This document shows, piece after piece, positions 43,360 to 56,000 of a stretch of 64,000 nt of DNA. Position 1 is the first letter of the stretch. Every line of letters begins with the position of its first letter. Origin of the DNA: Torreya grandis (taxonomy: Eukaryota > Streptophyta > Pinopsida > Cupressales > Taxaceae); assembly GCA_037957365.1 (NCBI GenBank), contig JARHVA010000122.1, forward strand, positions 1,747,001 through 1,811,000, read 5' to 3'. A program made the position numbers and the translations under genes. Below the pieces are notes generated by a model. It saw only the letters and a program-made list of their open reading frames with translations. It had not been told where the DNA came from and searched no databases.

Positions 43360-45775
43360 AATTAGTGACTCCCAGGGGAAGCATGCCTGTTATGCTTAGA
43401 GACTAGTTGCCTTTTAGTCCATTGGGCACGGAGTTAGATGCCACTTTGAATAAAGGTTAGCAATAGCCCTAAAAGATCCAAGAATAAATCATGAGCTTTT
43501 ACCCCACACACAAAGGAAAAAACACACAAAGGCTAAAAAACTACTTGCGCAAGCTGCACTTAGGGAAAGCACGAAAGAAACTGAAAGCAAACTACTATAT
43601 ACAGCTAACCAAGAATGTTTGCCTCCCTCTTGGATCAAAGGGGAAACTTCTTAAGTCCCCTTCTTGGCAAGAAGACTTATGGTGCCAGACAAGTGGCTGA
43701 ATGAAAAGGAGATTTGGTGACCTGCTCCTCTTGCTTGTCACCTGGATTGGCTTGCATCTGAGTGGATCAGATTCAAACATGCTTCTGACATATATGTACT
43801 CTTCTTATCCTTGAAATCTTGTTAAATGTTGGTCCTTCATGCTAGTGTGTTTCACCAAGAAAATTGTGGCTGTTGGCTCATCACATAATCCCTTTGTTGT
43901 GCATGGTCCCTTTGCAGTGCATCATGGTTTGACTTATTTCCTTTTGCCTCGTTGAAAACCCTGTCAGACTCATCTTCTACTTCCTCTTGGCCTTCTTGAA
44001 GAAGGGTGACTATTGTGATGTCTAAAATAGAATCACAAACTAATTGCTCATCTCACAGAACATCACCTCTCTGTTCAAAGCTCTCTTCTTCAAGGCTTTC
44101 CTCAAGGAAGACCAACCTCTCATTTTCTTCCTCAAAGACCAAAATTTATAGATGTTCAAAGATATCCATCTGGTCTTCCTCCAACTCAGGCTCCTCAATG
44201 TAGTCATCCTCCTCATCGAAGTAACAAGGAAGTTCATCAAACAAAGGGGGAGAGAGCTCACCATGCTTAAGTTCCTCTTCGTATTGTTGGAACATCTGCA
44301 TGTACGCGGGACCTGCGTCTTCTCCACTACTAATGAAGTCTTCACAAGGGGCATCGATGATGATTTCTTCTTTGTTGTCACTCATGATAGCCTCCTGAAG
44401 AGCTGAAAATTAGATCTTTTCTTCCTCACTCACCCCCTACAGAATAGGTTCCTCCTTGAGAAGGGATGAAGTGAAAAAACCATGTGGAAGAGGAGGCAGT
44501 CCTTGAGCTAGAATCAAATGATTCTCCTCCTTTCATCTGGCTAGAACTTCATCAACATCAGGTGTGCACTGATAACTCTCTTGGAAGTGTGTAGATGGGG
44601 TGTGTTTAGACATGGAATGTGCCATTGGGTCTAGATCATCCATCACACATTGGCCGAGGAATCTCTCTCTAGATTCTAACTCTGTAATTCTTCTGGCCAT
44701 ATCCTCTTGGAAGAGCCTTTCCTAGAGGTCACCAACATCATCATGAGTAGGAGCAGCCTCATATTCTTCAAGGTTTTGAGAAAAAACCTTCTTCTCCTCA
44801 TTCTTACCCCATGATTCTACTATTTTCTTCCTTTTCAGGATCTTAGAATTGGAATTTTGCTCCTGTGAACAGGCAGCAACTTTGTTTTCTCCAAGGTCTT
44901 AGGGCTCCTCCACAAGGTCTGAAAGTTCTAACTCTCTTTCATGAAGCAGTCTCATCCTAGCCTCTAAATATTCAATTTACTTGGCTAGATTATCCTAAAA
45001 GAGTCTTTCTTGGAGGTCACCAACATCATCATGTTGAGTAGGAGTAGTTTTGAGAGAGATGTGTTGGTTCATAATGTTCCCCCCAAAGGAAGATTCATAA
45101 TCTAAGGAACTTAGAAGGTTCATCTCCATGGGAGGTTGTTCTAGTTCCCTTTGATGCTTGAAGGCTAGGTGTATGGGGTCAAGAGCAGGGTTGATTGATG
45201 CACCAAATGAGCTAGAGTGAGCAAGTGCCATTTGATAGAAAGGATTTGGTGTAAAAGAGGGGGCTTTCTTTAGGATAGGATGGGGCACACAAGGCTGACT
45301 GCCTTGCATGAATGGATTCTTCCACTTTGCTACCTCCTCCTCCATGCATTGCAAGGCCTGATCTTGCCTGAAAAAACATGCCTCTTTGTACATCAGCTCC
45401 TGCTGATAACCATACTACTCATCCAATCTATCTATTTCCATTACCTGCTTCACAAACTCTAGCGCCACCTCCCTTATCGTTGAAGGGAAACTAGGAGAGC
45501 AGCTTGAGGGGATTGCATGAAAAGCTAGATCTTGAGTCTGATCAAAGTCATATGAAGAAAAACAAGGTCCATGATTTTGTGGAAAGGAATTATACATACA
45601 AAAAATAATATTTCTTGATGGCACTAGGCTGCTTAACCAGCTGATTCAACTCAAAGTCACCATTGGTGTTGATGCAAAAGCCTCCAAAGGCTGGTCGATT
45701 GAAGAACACACCAAAAATTCTTCAACTCTTTGGACACAACTTGTCTTAGTTGGTCCCACTAGGCGTGCAAAAAAC
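43360..45775 (-). other. B internal region 3 (2416 bp, full length)
   Basis: Runs from the PBS-like motif beside LTR gamma to the PBS beside LTR delta, with no large deletion relative to internal region 4. Confidence 0.85.
44062..45624 (-). pseudogene. B internal protein, copy 3
   Basis: Same domain order as copy 1, with the N-terminal segment intact (EFVKQVMEIDRLDEQYGY). Open pieces are 45624-45415, 45393-44995 and 44385-44146, separated by single stops and shifts. The acidic C-terminal block (SPPLFDELPCYFDEEDDY) is preserved. Across copies the breaks fall at different places, which suggests a once intact frame of several hundred codons. Confidence 0.55.
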
Positions 45776-47573
45776 TATTGACGCTGTGGATTGCACCCGA
45801 TGTAGGATGCCTAGCTCTTGCCCTTCCACACGCAACAATGGAAACTCCCCTCTCGCCTGTGGGACTGGCGAAGCTGGAGGGGAGAGTCTCTAGATAAGGG
45901 CTAGCTCCCTCTGATGTATCTTTTAGGCCCTGGTTTGTCCTACTGCTAACAAACAAATGTAAAAAAAGGGGGGTGAAAAGGGAGAGAGAGATGTTGAAAA
46001 TTGAACCTAAGCCTAAAAATGAAAAGGTGATACACCAAAAAATGTTGACCCACTCAGCCCGAACATACACTTTTCACCAGGAAGAAATGCCCATACACTT
46101 CATTTGAAGGGGGAAGCTCTTATACAATAGTGAGTCAGTGGTCCATAGAGATATAAGGAGGAAGGAACTAGCAAAGGTGTTATGAGACACACTTTGATAG
46201 CCTATTCACATGTGCTTATATTCTTGTTGTAGACACTTCTGGCTAACCTGCCAAAAAGGAGACTTCACAATGCACTGGACATGCTGTAATCAATCTGTGA
46301 AAATCATGAAAGACAATGACTTAACACAAAAGAATAAAATAGACATATACTTTAAAGTGCAAGTCCAGATAGAGGTAAAAATGCTAAGTCCTGATTCAAG
46401 GTAAAATTTGGCATTGCTTTGCCTTACAAGCCCGAGAGATTTTTGGGCAGAGTTTTGCCTTAAGGCTAAGAGAGTCAATCCTTTTCAAATGAGAATTTTT
46501 ACAATATATAGAAAGAGGAAGAGAACTTGGCACATTTTTGGAAATACTTTGGTGCTCTTTTTGCAAGCTAGCCCATGTGCGCTCTGAGCCTTGGGAAGAG
46601 GGAGCCATTTGATTGTCAACTCCTGCTTTGACTTTGGCATTCCACATTAATGTGAAAACATGGTTGCACCTATTTTCTATAAATAGATTGCTCTTTTCCT
46701 GCAAACTAATTGTGATTTGTCCCCTCATAAATTCCAACTAGAGAAAGCAGGCTGCACCGCTCACTATTTGCACTGTTTGGTGACCATCTGGCAATAACTC
46801 ACCTCCTCTTTGCCACTTGGACTGCTTTGTCTCTTTTTTCACCTTGTCTTCTTCTGCCTTTAAGCCTTTGAATTCCTTTGGGTTCATGCTCTTCTTGACA
46901 ATTCATTTGTGCCTCTCTCACTTGCCTTGGCTATTTTTTGTTGATTCCAATAAGTGACACATGGTGCGTTCTGCCACTTAAACGGGCAGGACACGTGGCA
47001 ACATCCATTGAATTTATAGAAGCTTCAAATACCTTTGGAGAGTTCTACAGAAAATGATGTGTGGCAGCTTCCGCTCTCTTTATCAGTTTTTTGGGGCCCA
47101 CCACAATGTTCACAGGACAAAAAGGGAGAGAGGGCGGGTGTTGACACTTGTCGAATTTCATCGAGCCTTGCAGGGAATACGTGGCACATTCTGCTTTTTT
47201 AGAGAAAACATGTCAAACCTTTTGCGGTTACCACTTGGCACTTTCCAAACTCTGGCTTTCCCTAGTTTTGTCACTTTCTAGCTCCTTCAGCCCTCGGGCT
47301 ATCTTCTTGGCAAGTCGCTGGTTCCTTGTCTCTTTTTTGTCGATTCTAGTGACATGTGGCACGTTCTGCTGTGAAATGGGCAAGACGCATGGCAGCATTC
47401 GCTTGACTCATGGAAGCTTTAAGGCACCCTTTGGAGGTCCTATGGAAGAGGACATGTGTCAGCTTCTACTCTCTTTAACAATTCGATTAGGGCCCACCAT
47501 AGTTTTTTCAAGATAAAAGAGAGAGACTGCAGGTGTTGACACTTGTCAGCTTCCACTGAGCCTTGCAAGGGAC
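45776..47573 (-). repeat. B LTR delta, left piece
   Basis: Starts TATTGACGCTG (TG mutated to TA) and continues to the A2 insertion. With 59682-60549 it totals 2666 bp, the same as LTR gamma. Confidence 0.88.
47569..47573. repeat. A2 target-site duplication, left (GGGAC)
   Basis: Pairs with GGGGC at 59677-59681. Uninterrupted LTRs read GGGGACATGTGGCA (for example around 42478) or nearly so. Confidence 0.8.
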
Positions 47574-47951
47574 TGTTATGTACCTAGGGATATGATATAT
47601 TGATGTATATGGGTTGATGGAGATGCCAACATGTGGCACACATCCCCTTAGTTATATGGGTACACTATATTAAGATAATAGAGTAACTTATGGAAGTAGT
47701 AAATTGGGTAATGGTCGGCTTACATTGGATTAGGAGGTTACCCATCCATGGGTTAGATAGATGTATATATATAGGAGATGATTATCATGGTAAAGATATA
47801 AAGTAAGCATTGAGTCTTCTATTGTAAGAGGATATTAGAGGTTGTCCCCTCGAAGAGACATTGTGGAGTGATTCCTTCTTAAAGGAGTATTATATGGTGT
47901 TTCCCTACCTTAAGGGTATTTCTACATATATTGAATATCAAGATCATTACA
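47574..47951 (+). repeat. A2 5' LTR (378 bp)
   Basis: Same length as the 3' copy. TATATATATA at 47764-47773 is the likely promoter. Confidence 0.92.
47764..47773 (+). promoter_or_regulatory. TATA box of A2 5' LTR
   Basis: TATATATATA about 190 bp into the LTR; identical at 59489-59498 in the 3' LTR. Confidence 0.55.
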
Positions 47952-47953
47952 AG

Positions 47954-47965
47954 TGGTATCATAGC
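47954..47965 (+). other. A2 primer-binding site, initiator-Met tRNA type
   Basis: TGGTATCATAGC, 2 bp after the LTR; one mismatch from TGGTATCAGAGC. Confidence 0.85.
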
Positions 47966-48331
47966 TTCGATTTGGGTAATTTATGTGGAGTGAAACCCTA
48001 ATTTCACTATATCTTCTGAAATATAGGGAATTTTTATTCAAAATTTTTATTGGAGATGCAAGAAAATATAAGAGAAGCGTAGTAAAAATATCAGAATTTT
48101 TTGATTTGTTTTGAGGGAGTTATTTTTATTTTAGGGTTTATAATAATTTCGCTATATCTTCCGAAATATAGGGAATTTTTATTTGAAATTTTTACTGGAG
48201 ATGTAAGCAGATTTAAAAAAAATTTAGTCAAATTTTCAAAATTTTTGGAGCTAGTTTGAGTGATTTTTTTCGATTTTATGGATCAGTTTTGACATTTTAA
48301 GGTTTCATGAACCTTAATTTTTTTGTGGATC
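47966..48331 (+). other. A2 leader with internal duplication
   Basis: A roughly 75 bp block (from TTTCACTATATCTTC to TGGAGATG) at about 48002-48060 is repeated at about 48147-48213 with a few changes. A1 has both copies in decayed form. No gene. Confidence 0.65.
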
Positions 48332-49440
48332 ATGGAGTTGCAAAGATTTTTAGGGGAAGATGATGTTGATGCTAGAGAATGGTGGCTCAATTTTAAGGAG
48401 AAGAATACTAATTTTTTTTATGGAAAATAGAATTATGTTTTTCTTTGTCTGGGCTTGTAAAACATTGGTGGACTAATGAATTGAGCTTTGTGCAACAATA
48501 TTCTTCATGGGAAGCAATGGAGAAAACCTTCCTAGATCGATGGGATATAAACGAAAAAGAGGATGTAGAAGAGGAATAAATTCACGATGATCAAGAAGAA
48601 GAAGAAATAGAAGAATCATCAGAAGATCAAGAAGAAGAAGTAGAAGAAGTAATTGAAGAAGAAGAAGAAGAATTGGATGATAAGGGTTCAAATAATTTGG
48701 CTCCAAAGAAATCCGAGTCAATTTTTCAATTTCATGTATGCATTCAAAAGAAGAAGGTGGTTGTGTCCATAAACCCTACCAACAAGTATAACTTCATTAA
48801 CATGAATGTGGCCAAGCATCTACATGTTCAAGAAAAGAATATCAAAGAGGTTCAAGTAGATGGTAAGAATATTTCAATGTTTGAAGATTTGAAGCTCATT
48901 ATGGAAAAATATGTTTTGCATTCAGATTTTTATGCTTTGGATATGGATGATGTGGATATAGCTCTTGGATATCCATGGTTAGAGACATTGGGAACAATGA
49001 ATATTAATGTTCAGAAAAAGTTCATGAAGTTTTGGTATAAGAAAAAGAAGATCACTTTACAAGATATCATAGTGAAAAAGGCACCAATAACAATCCAGGT
49101 AGATCATGAGGATAAGATGGAAACAGGTGATGAAGAACATGATGAAGATTTGGATGATATAGATAAAGACATACTACAAATGAGCACTTCATCTACTCAA
49201 GAGACAAAGAAGGAAAAGGTGGAAGAGGTAGAAGCAAAGGTGGATAAGGTCAAAGTATTGGAAAAGGTTGAGGTATATAGACACCCACATCATCATGAGA
49301 GGAAACAATCATGGAACCAGGTGAGGAAGTGTCATAATAACAATCATTTTGTCTATACAGGAAATAAAATTTCCAATCATTATGGATATGCATGGAATCC
49401 AAAGAAAAAATACTATGGCACATGGAATGAATGTGGAAAT
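48332..49440 (+). pseudogene. A2 gag/protease-like polyprotein, 5' part
   Basis: The ATG at 48332 opens the same gag-like start as A1, but frameshifts and stops break the first 110 codons. From about 48586 an acidic Glu-rich run begins, and from 48673 the frame is open: FHVCIQKKKVVVSINPTNKYNFINMNV, a retropepsin-like fold with DVDIALGYPWLETLG, then an acidic Lys-rich linker and a Tyr/Trp/Asn-rich part. The catalytic triplet reads N-P-T, as in A1. Element C interrupts the frame at 49440, and it resumes in the same phase at 58985. Confidence 0.8.
49436..49440. repeat. Element C target-site duplication, left (GAAAT)
   Basis: Exact match to 58980-58984. A1, without the insertion, has a single copy here. 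Confidence 0.95.
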
Positions 49441-49847
49441 TGTTTCTACCTCAAATTTGCTTTTCAGACTTAAGAGAAAGAAACTAAAAGAAAGTAATGG
49501 ACAAGGCTTGGAAGTACCTGGACTAAAGATTGCGCACCGTAAATCCAGACACTTGTGGGCACTCCTCTTTGGCTGTGGAGGAATGACACCTGCAAGAAAA
49601 AAAGGAAACTTGGACAAGAAAAATGTTAGATAGATAGGTAGTGGGTTGCCAAGCAAAAGCTTGTTCCCGGAAGTGTAAAAACTTCCTTAAGGGAGGTCAA
49701 CCCACTGTTTTGATGAGATAAGTGACTGATAAAAGACAGAATGCCAGAATACAGAAGTGACAAAGAAAGTAGAAAGGAAAGAAGAAAACAAAATGATTAC
49801 CTGAAAGAGTTGTTGGGCTGAAGACAGTCGCTGAGGTTGGAAATGTC

Positions 49848-49921
49848 GCCGGTGTCGGTCGTCTGATCTGCCGGCGTCGGTTATCCTGCCGACGTCGGTT
49901 GGGGTAGTGACCGGCGTCGGT
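49848..49921. promoter_or_regulatory. CCGACGTCGG dyad array 1 in C 3' LTR
   Basis: Four 12 bp units start at 49848, 49870, 49888 and 49910 (GCCGGTGTCGGT, GCCGGCGTCGGT, GCCGACGTCGGT, ACCGGCGTCGGT). Spacing is 22, 18, 22, a 40 bp double period. Confidence 0.75.
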
Positions 49922-50444
49922 CGGGGTTATGGCCTGTAGTCGGGTCTGAGTTGCTTTCTGGACTGTGGACGGGTCTGAGACTGAATGGGGACAAGTTTGG
50001 ATGGATTGGGGAGTGGTCTGGTTCGGGTTGGGTGCCTGATGCAAGGTCTTTTTGGCAGAGAGATGGGAAAGAGGAAGAGACACAGAGGACAGGGAAGAGG
50101 AGGATTCACAGAGGACAGGGCCTGAGAAGGCTTTGCAGCCTCTCAGGGGGAAGGACAGAGGGAGCAGAAGACAATAGAGGATAGATGATTAAAAACTAAA
50201 GAAATGAAATAAAAACCCAGACTAGCTTACCTTTAGCTTGCTGAATGAAGAGAGAAGAAGATGTTGTTGGAGCCACGAAAGAGTTGCTGCAAGGAGAAGA
50301 TATTGATCCAGAGCTTTTTCACCTATTGCTGTTGCTGCACGAGGTCAAGACAGAGGAGAGATGAGAGCCAAAGCGTCAAGAGAATCTGTTTGCGAGCTCA
50401 AGAGTCCAGGGGGTGCAACGGATGCAGAAGGGGATAATGAAGGC

Positions 50445-50496
50445 TGCCGACACCGGCAGTTTTGCCGACGTCGACCGAAGGGTCGCCGACGTCGGC
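50445..50496. promoter_or_regulatory. Dyad array 2 in C 3' LTR
   Basis: Units at 50445, 50464 and 50485 (GCCGACACCGGC, GCCGACGTCGAC, GCCGACGTCGGC), spacing 19 and 21. Confidence 0.7.
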
Positions 50497-50832
50497 GGTC
50501 GCAGGATGGGCACAGAGGCTAAAAATAGCCTCTACCCACTCTTGCACACCGCCAGGTGAGGGGTCATGGGCAGAACGGTCACGAGGATGCTAAAATGGAC
50601 GAGGGGGGATATAATGGTGAGATTTGGCCTAATAAATGCTAGGGGGAAGGTGGAGGGATTCAAGGGAGGATCCAAGGTGGCAAGGGTAGGGTGGAAAGGG
50701 GGCCTTATTTAATTAAAATAGATGTTAATTTCCAATTAATAAGACTTAGGTGGGTTAGGGACCAAGGAGGACTAGGAGGGAGAAAGGACCAAGGGGGAGA
50801 ACCAAGGTGCAGACACATTTGCGGTGTCTACA

Positions 50833-50848
50833 TTTGCCCCTTTTTGTC
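50833..50848 (-). other. C polypurine tract
   Basis: On the minus strand ACAAAAAGGGGCAAA abuts the LTR, as a plus-strand primer should. Confidence 0.75.
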
Positions 50849-53082
50849 TTGTTGGTTGTTCTAGACGAACTGCAAGATAAAAACAGGAGTTGGTTGCCCC
50901 AGAAAAAGGATGAGGTGTTCCCCCCTCAAAGCGATAGTCGAGAGAAGGGAACGGAAGATCGAGTGTCGATTTGACAGAGAAATGGATAGAAGAGAGTGAG
51001 TGAAAACGCTGCCATAGTCGTGATTGCGCGTAGTCCACTTCACGAGAGGGTCAGGTCAAATTGTCGCATCGTCAAGGGTCAAGGAGTGCCAAAATTGAAG
51101 TAACCGGGCCCCAGCATTTAGTCATCTGCTGATCGGGTCACTCAATCTAAGCTGAAGCTCCAAATGGTCGTCGTGTCCCAGGTATCCAGGGCTCAGGAAG
51201 TGCTCCCAGAAACACGAAAAAGCCACAAGTAGTAGGGATCAACTGGCTCGCGATCCTATACTTGTGAAGGGTCAAAAAAAGTCTGTGGACAATTCTGCTA
51301 ACCAGCCGTGGAATAGCACACACGCAAAAACAACCAAGGCAACATTGGCTTGGAAGTGGGTCGTGGTCGAAGGAGATAGGCATGATCGCCAATGGTCATT
51401 GGTTGAGAGGATGGATGGACGAAAGGATGCGGCCGAGCTAACCCCAGAAGACCCCGTGTCAACTGAGTGCTGCCTACATAGCCCTAGTGACAGGGCCTCA
51501 GGCCGATGTAGTTCTCCCTAAAAGGGAGGGAGGGTCAGAGGGATTGATTGGTCTTGGTCAAAGGAAATGATTGGTCTTGGTCAAAGGTCGATGATTGGTC
51601 TTGGTCAAAGGTCTTGGTCAAAAGGTCTTGGTCAAAGTTGACGAAGTTGGGCGTGATAAGAGTCAAAGAAGAGAAGGTTTGTCCATCATAGAGACGAACA
51701 AACGGGGGTGGTCGAGCTAACCTCAGAAGATGTGGTATCTGAGTGCTGCCTACATAGCCCTGGTCATAGGGCCTCAGACCAATGTAGTTCGAACAAAAGG
51801 TCAAAATGGTCGATGATGAGCTTGGTTGAGTGTCGAAATGATGAGGATAAGATGAGGATAAAAGGATGCTACAGATGGTGTATTCTGTAGAAGTGGTCGA
51901 GAGTCTTTCATCTCTAGCAAGTTTCCATAGTCGCGACGGATGTATGCTAAAAATGAATGGAGGGTCTATTTATGCTTCAGCAAGTATTGGTTTATGCTTA
52001 ACATAAATTGGGTCTGGTCGGTAGTTTCTATGTGTATTGGTGTCCATAGAAACTATGTGAAATGGACAAGGATGATGCCTGATGTCGTGTTGAAAATGTC
52101 GAGGCTGGTTTGAAAAATATTGAAGTTGGCTAGGTTTAAGGATGAGTCGACAATTGACGTGGCCAAAGCGTGACCAAAGTGTAGAGAAAAGGTGAAAGGC
52201 AAATTGCTCTTTCATTGACAAGGACCAGAAAGGAAGCATAGATAGGGGTGATTAGAACCAAAGCCCCGTTTATGCATTGCGTCGTTGACCAGTATGGTGT
52301 TAGAACGGTAATCGAATCACTTTGACATTAAAGTGAGCTCGAAGTCCCTTGAGCCGGTGATAGGAGGAGGATAGGGTAACCCAGTTTAAGAGCAGGAATA
52401 ACCTTGCCCCTTTTATAGGAGACCCTGAGACAACTAAAAGCCAATGTCCGTGACTCGTTTTTTTTTTTTTTTTTTTTGCGCAGACTGATCGATGCGGGAA
52501 GCCTGCATAGAGATGTCATTTGATGTAATGGTCATGTTGAGAAGCTGATCGATGCGGGAAGCTTCTAAAATAAGTGCTGTTTATTGCCAGAGTAGTCATA
52601 GCCATCCTTCGAGGGAGTGGTCTATATTTTTGTTTGATAATGTTTGAAAAGTTGGCCTAGCTGTCCTTCAAGGAATCAGTCTAGTAATACAGCAATGATA
52701 GTACAGCTGTCCTTCAAGGGATCAGTCTGTCTTTTTGATTTGACTTGATTTAGTGACCATGGATATGTTTTGACATCTTGACTTGGATATATTGATAGAA
52801 ATGAGAGTCATGGACAAGACTGTAGAAACTCAAGGACGCCCCTTTTATTAGGACAAAGCATCACTGCATCCTAAAAGGGTTGTAGAGGACTTGTTAAGAG
52901 GAATAGGGTTGAAAGGGATGAGGATTAAGAGGACGAGGATTGCTCAAGGGATGAGCTCAAGTTACATGCCAAGTAGACGAGTACTCGACTAGCAGAAGAA
53001 TGGTCGAAGACGCAAGACATAAAAAGGGGTTTAAGGTCTAATAAGACCCTAGGCCATGCTAGTGCGTTGAGGTCCGAGTCAA
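50849..53082 (-). other. C 3' noncoding region with local repeats
   Basis: It lies where pol would be but holds no reverse transcriptase or integrase motif in any frame I could read. It has local repeats: TGGTCTTGGTCAAAGG (51545-51645), a GAGTGCTGCCTACATAGCCC block twice (51467 and 51741), GATCGATGCGGGAAGC twice (52488 and 52546), CCTTCAAGGGATCAGTCT-like units (52605-52730) and a poly-T run at 52459-52477. Confidence 0.6.
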
Positions 53083-56000
53083 TTAGGAGCAAACTTGCCC
53101 CATTTTGCCTCTTTCCAGATTGGTCAGGTGTTGATTGATGGATGTGAAGTTGGTTGACATTGTCGTTGGTTGGCTGAAAAAGGTTGAATGTTTGGTCGAG
53201 AGGTCTAGTTGATTGATATTTGGTTGAAGTTTGGTTGAGACTAGTTGAATAATTGGTCGGGGGTTGGGTTGATTGATATGTGGTAGAGACTGGGTTGACA
53301 GGTTGGTCGAGGTTTGGATGAAGGATGAGTTCCCCCAGCGGGTAGGGAGAATGTTTGAAAGATTGGTTAAGGTCAGTTGAGGTTTAGTAGTCAGATGGAT
53401 GGTATTAATGTCGAATAAGGGGGTCAAAGGTGGCAAAGGGACCACAGTCTGGCGTGGGGATCCCGATTTAGGCGGTGAGGTTGGAGAGGCATGAGTCGGG
53501 GTTGATGTTTTGTTGAAGAGGTGGTCAAGAGGACCCTTGATGAGAAGGGAATCCTTTTTCCGGTGGTGACGAATGACAGCTTTAAGAGCGCAACAACGCT
53601 CAGTGTCATGTCCCGGAATGTGATGATAGTGGCAGAATGTAGAGTTGTCGAACCAAGATGGCCTTGATCCGAGAGTTGATGGGTGAGGCGGTGTTGAAGG
53701 TTTATTGATGATGTGGTCGAGAAGAAGGGTGTTATTCTCCAAATATTGGCGAATGGCAACCTTGAGGGCATGACAATGCTTCGTGTCGTGCCCAGGTGTG
53801 CGATGATACGCACAAATGCAAGTGTCATCGAACCATGGTGGTTTAGGTCCGAGAGATTGATATTGTCTAAGAGGCGGGAGGTTGATACGAGAGGACCGCA
53901 ACAAGTGCCGTAAGAGCAAGGCATATGAACCTGCTAACGGGTCGGGATGTTTTATTGCAGTGGGGGTTGGTGACGTTGGTTTGGGAGGCGAAGGAGGCAT
54001 AGGTCGAGGGTTTGGATGAGATGTATGTCTGATGGGTTGAAAGAGTAATAGAGGCGACGTGCCTCTGTGAAGGATGGGAGTGGGAAGCACTCCTATTAAA
54101 GTGGACGGATGCGGGCCCAAGATAGAGGGCAATGACGAAGGTGGGGGAGGAATCCTCCGATGAGGTCTAGTGGTCTTCGTGTGTTTGGGTCGAGGGCCAC
54201 CGTTGTGCGAGGCGAGGTTAGATGTGGGTTTGGGTTTGGATGTGGACGAAGGTGAGTGAGATGTAGCAATCTCATGCAAAAGGTAAGAGGAAACCGTGAC
54301 TGGGTGTTCCTCGGTTGAAATGGGTGGAGAGACTGGTTCTTCTCTTGGTGGAGAAGAAATAAGAGAGGGCGGCTCCTCAAGTGGGCAGAGGGCATGGATG
54401 GTCGTGCCTTCTACTTGTAGTCGAGGAGTAGGCAAGGTAGGGTCATCGGATGAAGGTGGGCTTAATGGTGTTGATGTGTTCAAAGCGTCCTCCAATACAA
54501 GAGAGGTAGATGGAGGACTAGTAGGAGAAGAAGGTTCCTCATCCTTTAATGGAAGAGGTTGGTCAATGACAGGAGGCAAGATAGTGCTAATTGTGTGAAT
54601 GTCATGGTCTTGAGGGTCATTGGTCGAAGTCTGGACGTTGTTTTGAGTAGGCAGATGATTAGGGAATGGTTGTTTGAAGATGTCAATATGTTGGTTAGGA
54701 GGGGCGTTCGGGTTATCTAAAATAAGATCCCCCTTGTCGAGCATGTTTTGGACGATGTTTTTGAAGGTTCGGCAGTTGTCGATGTCATGGCCTTAGACGC
54801 GATGAAAGGGACAGAAGTCAGCCTCCCTATACCATGCAGGGATGGCTTTTGAAGGGTCGAATTGAGGTGGTCGGATTGGAGGGAGATTGAGGACCCCCTG
54901 CTTGAGAAGTTTTTCCAAAACGGAAGCGTATGGTTCTCCAAGCGGAGTGTAAGAACGCTGAATGTACCGTTGTTGGATTTGTTTGGTGATGCTTGGAGAT
55001 GTCGAAGGTTGAGATTGATTAGTTGATGTCGATGATGGTGATCTAACGACCACAGTGTTGGCCACTCCTTTAGATTCGGAATTGGCAGAAGAAGAAGGTC
55101 TTGAAGAAGAATGGCCAGTAGATTTTGCGTTGGTATGACGCAATTTGACCTTATCTTCTTCAAGGGCGCGGAGTTCGAGCTTTCGAGCCATGATGAAAGC
55201 TTCGTCAAAAGTGCGGAATGTCTGAATCCGCAAGGTAGAAGAGATGTGTCTGGCACATGCTCGAGAAAAGAGCTCAATGAGCTCGGGTTGAGGCAAAGAG
55301 AAGGAGAGCTGGTTGATCAGACCTCTCCAATGAGCGACAAAGTCGATAATTGATTCGTCGTCAAATTGCCTGATGGAGTAAAGGTCTGTGATTGAGACTT
55401 GTTTGGTGATGTTGATTGAGAAATGGTCAAGAAATAGTTGAGCGAGTTGGATGAATGAAAAGATAGAGTGTCTGGCAAGCGAACTATACCAGTCAAGGGC
55501 AGGGCCAGAAAGAGACATAGGAAACGTGCGTAGAAGTAACGCATCGTCGTGGGAAATAAGATAACAGGCATGTCTAAATGCCCGTAGATGTTGTTGTGGG
55601 TCTTCCTTACTCTGAAAGCGAGTGAATTTAGGAAGCTCCCAATGGTTAGGGTATGGTCGAATGGGGACGGAAGGATGGATGGGCTCGTTGTAAATTTGCT
55701 CATATGACAAAGTATTGCTTGAACCGAAAATGGAGGCTTCGAGACTGGACATTTTATCCATCAGCATCTCGATAAGATCTGCTGACGGATTGGTGGGTTG
55801 AGCGCCCCCTAGGTTGTAAGGCGCTTGGAAGAGGCTAGAGGAGGCGTGCGACATAGTCGGTTGTACAACGTACGGATGACTAGTCGCAGGGGCAGAAGTG
55901 GAGGCTATAGGTGGTTGCGTTACGAGGGTCAAAGGTATAAGTTGACTGGGCACCGCCAAAGGTGGTTGAATGGCGGCAATGGTAGAAAGATAGGTTGGCA

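Larger units (their letters stand above)
49441..50832 (-). repeat. C 3' LTR (1392 bp)
   Basis: Plus-strand TGTTTCTACC to GTGTCTACA. It contains two dyad arrays (49848-49921 and 50445-50496). Open frames within are not genes. Confidence 0.95.

Noticed and set aside
49696..50184. Proline/arginine-rich frames in the C LTRs (also 57834-58331)
   Set aside because: Present in both LTRs because LTRs are copies, overlapping on both strands, driven by GC-rich dyad arrays; no start or domain evidence.
53083..54744. Stand-alone proline-rich cell-wall-like protein
   Set aside because: It is in the same frame as the gag ORF at 54793-56412 with one TAA between, and carries retroviral-type zinc knuckles, so it is the second half of gag.
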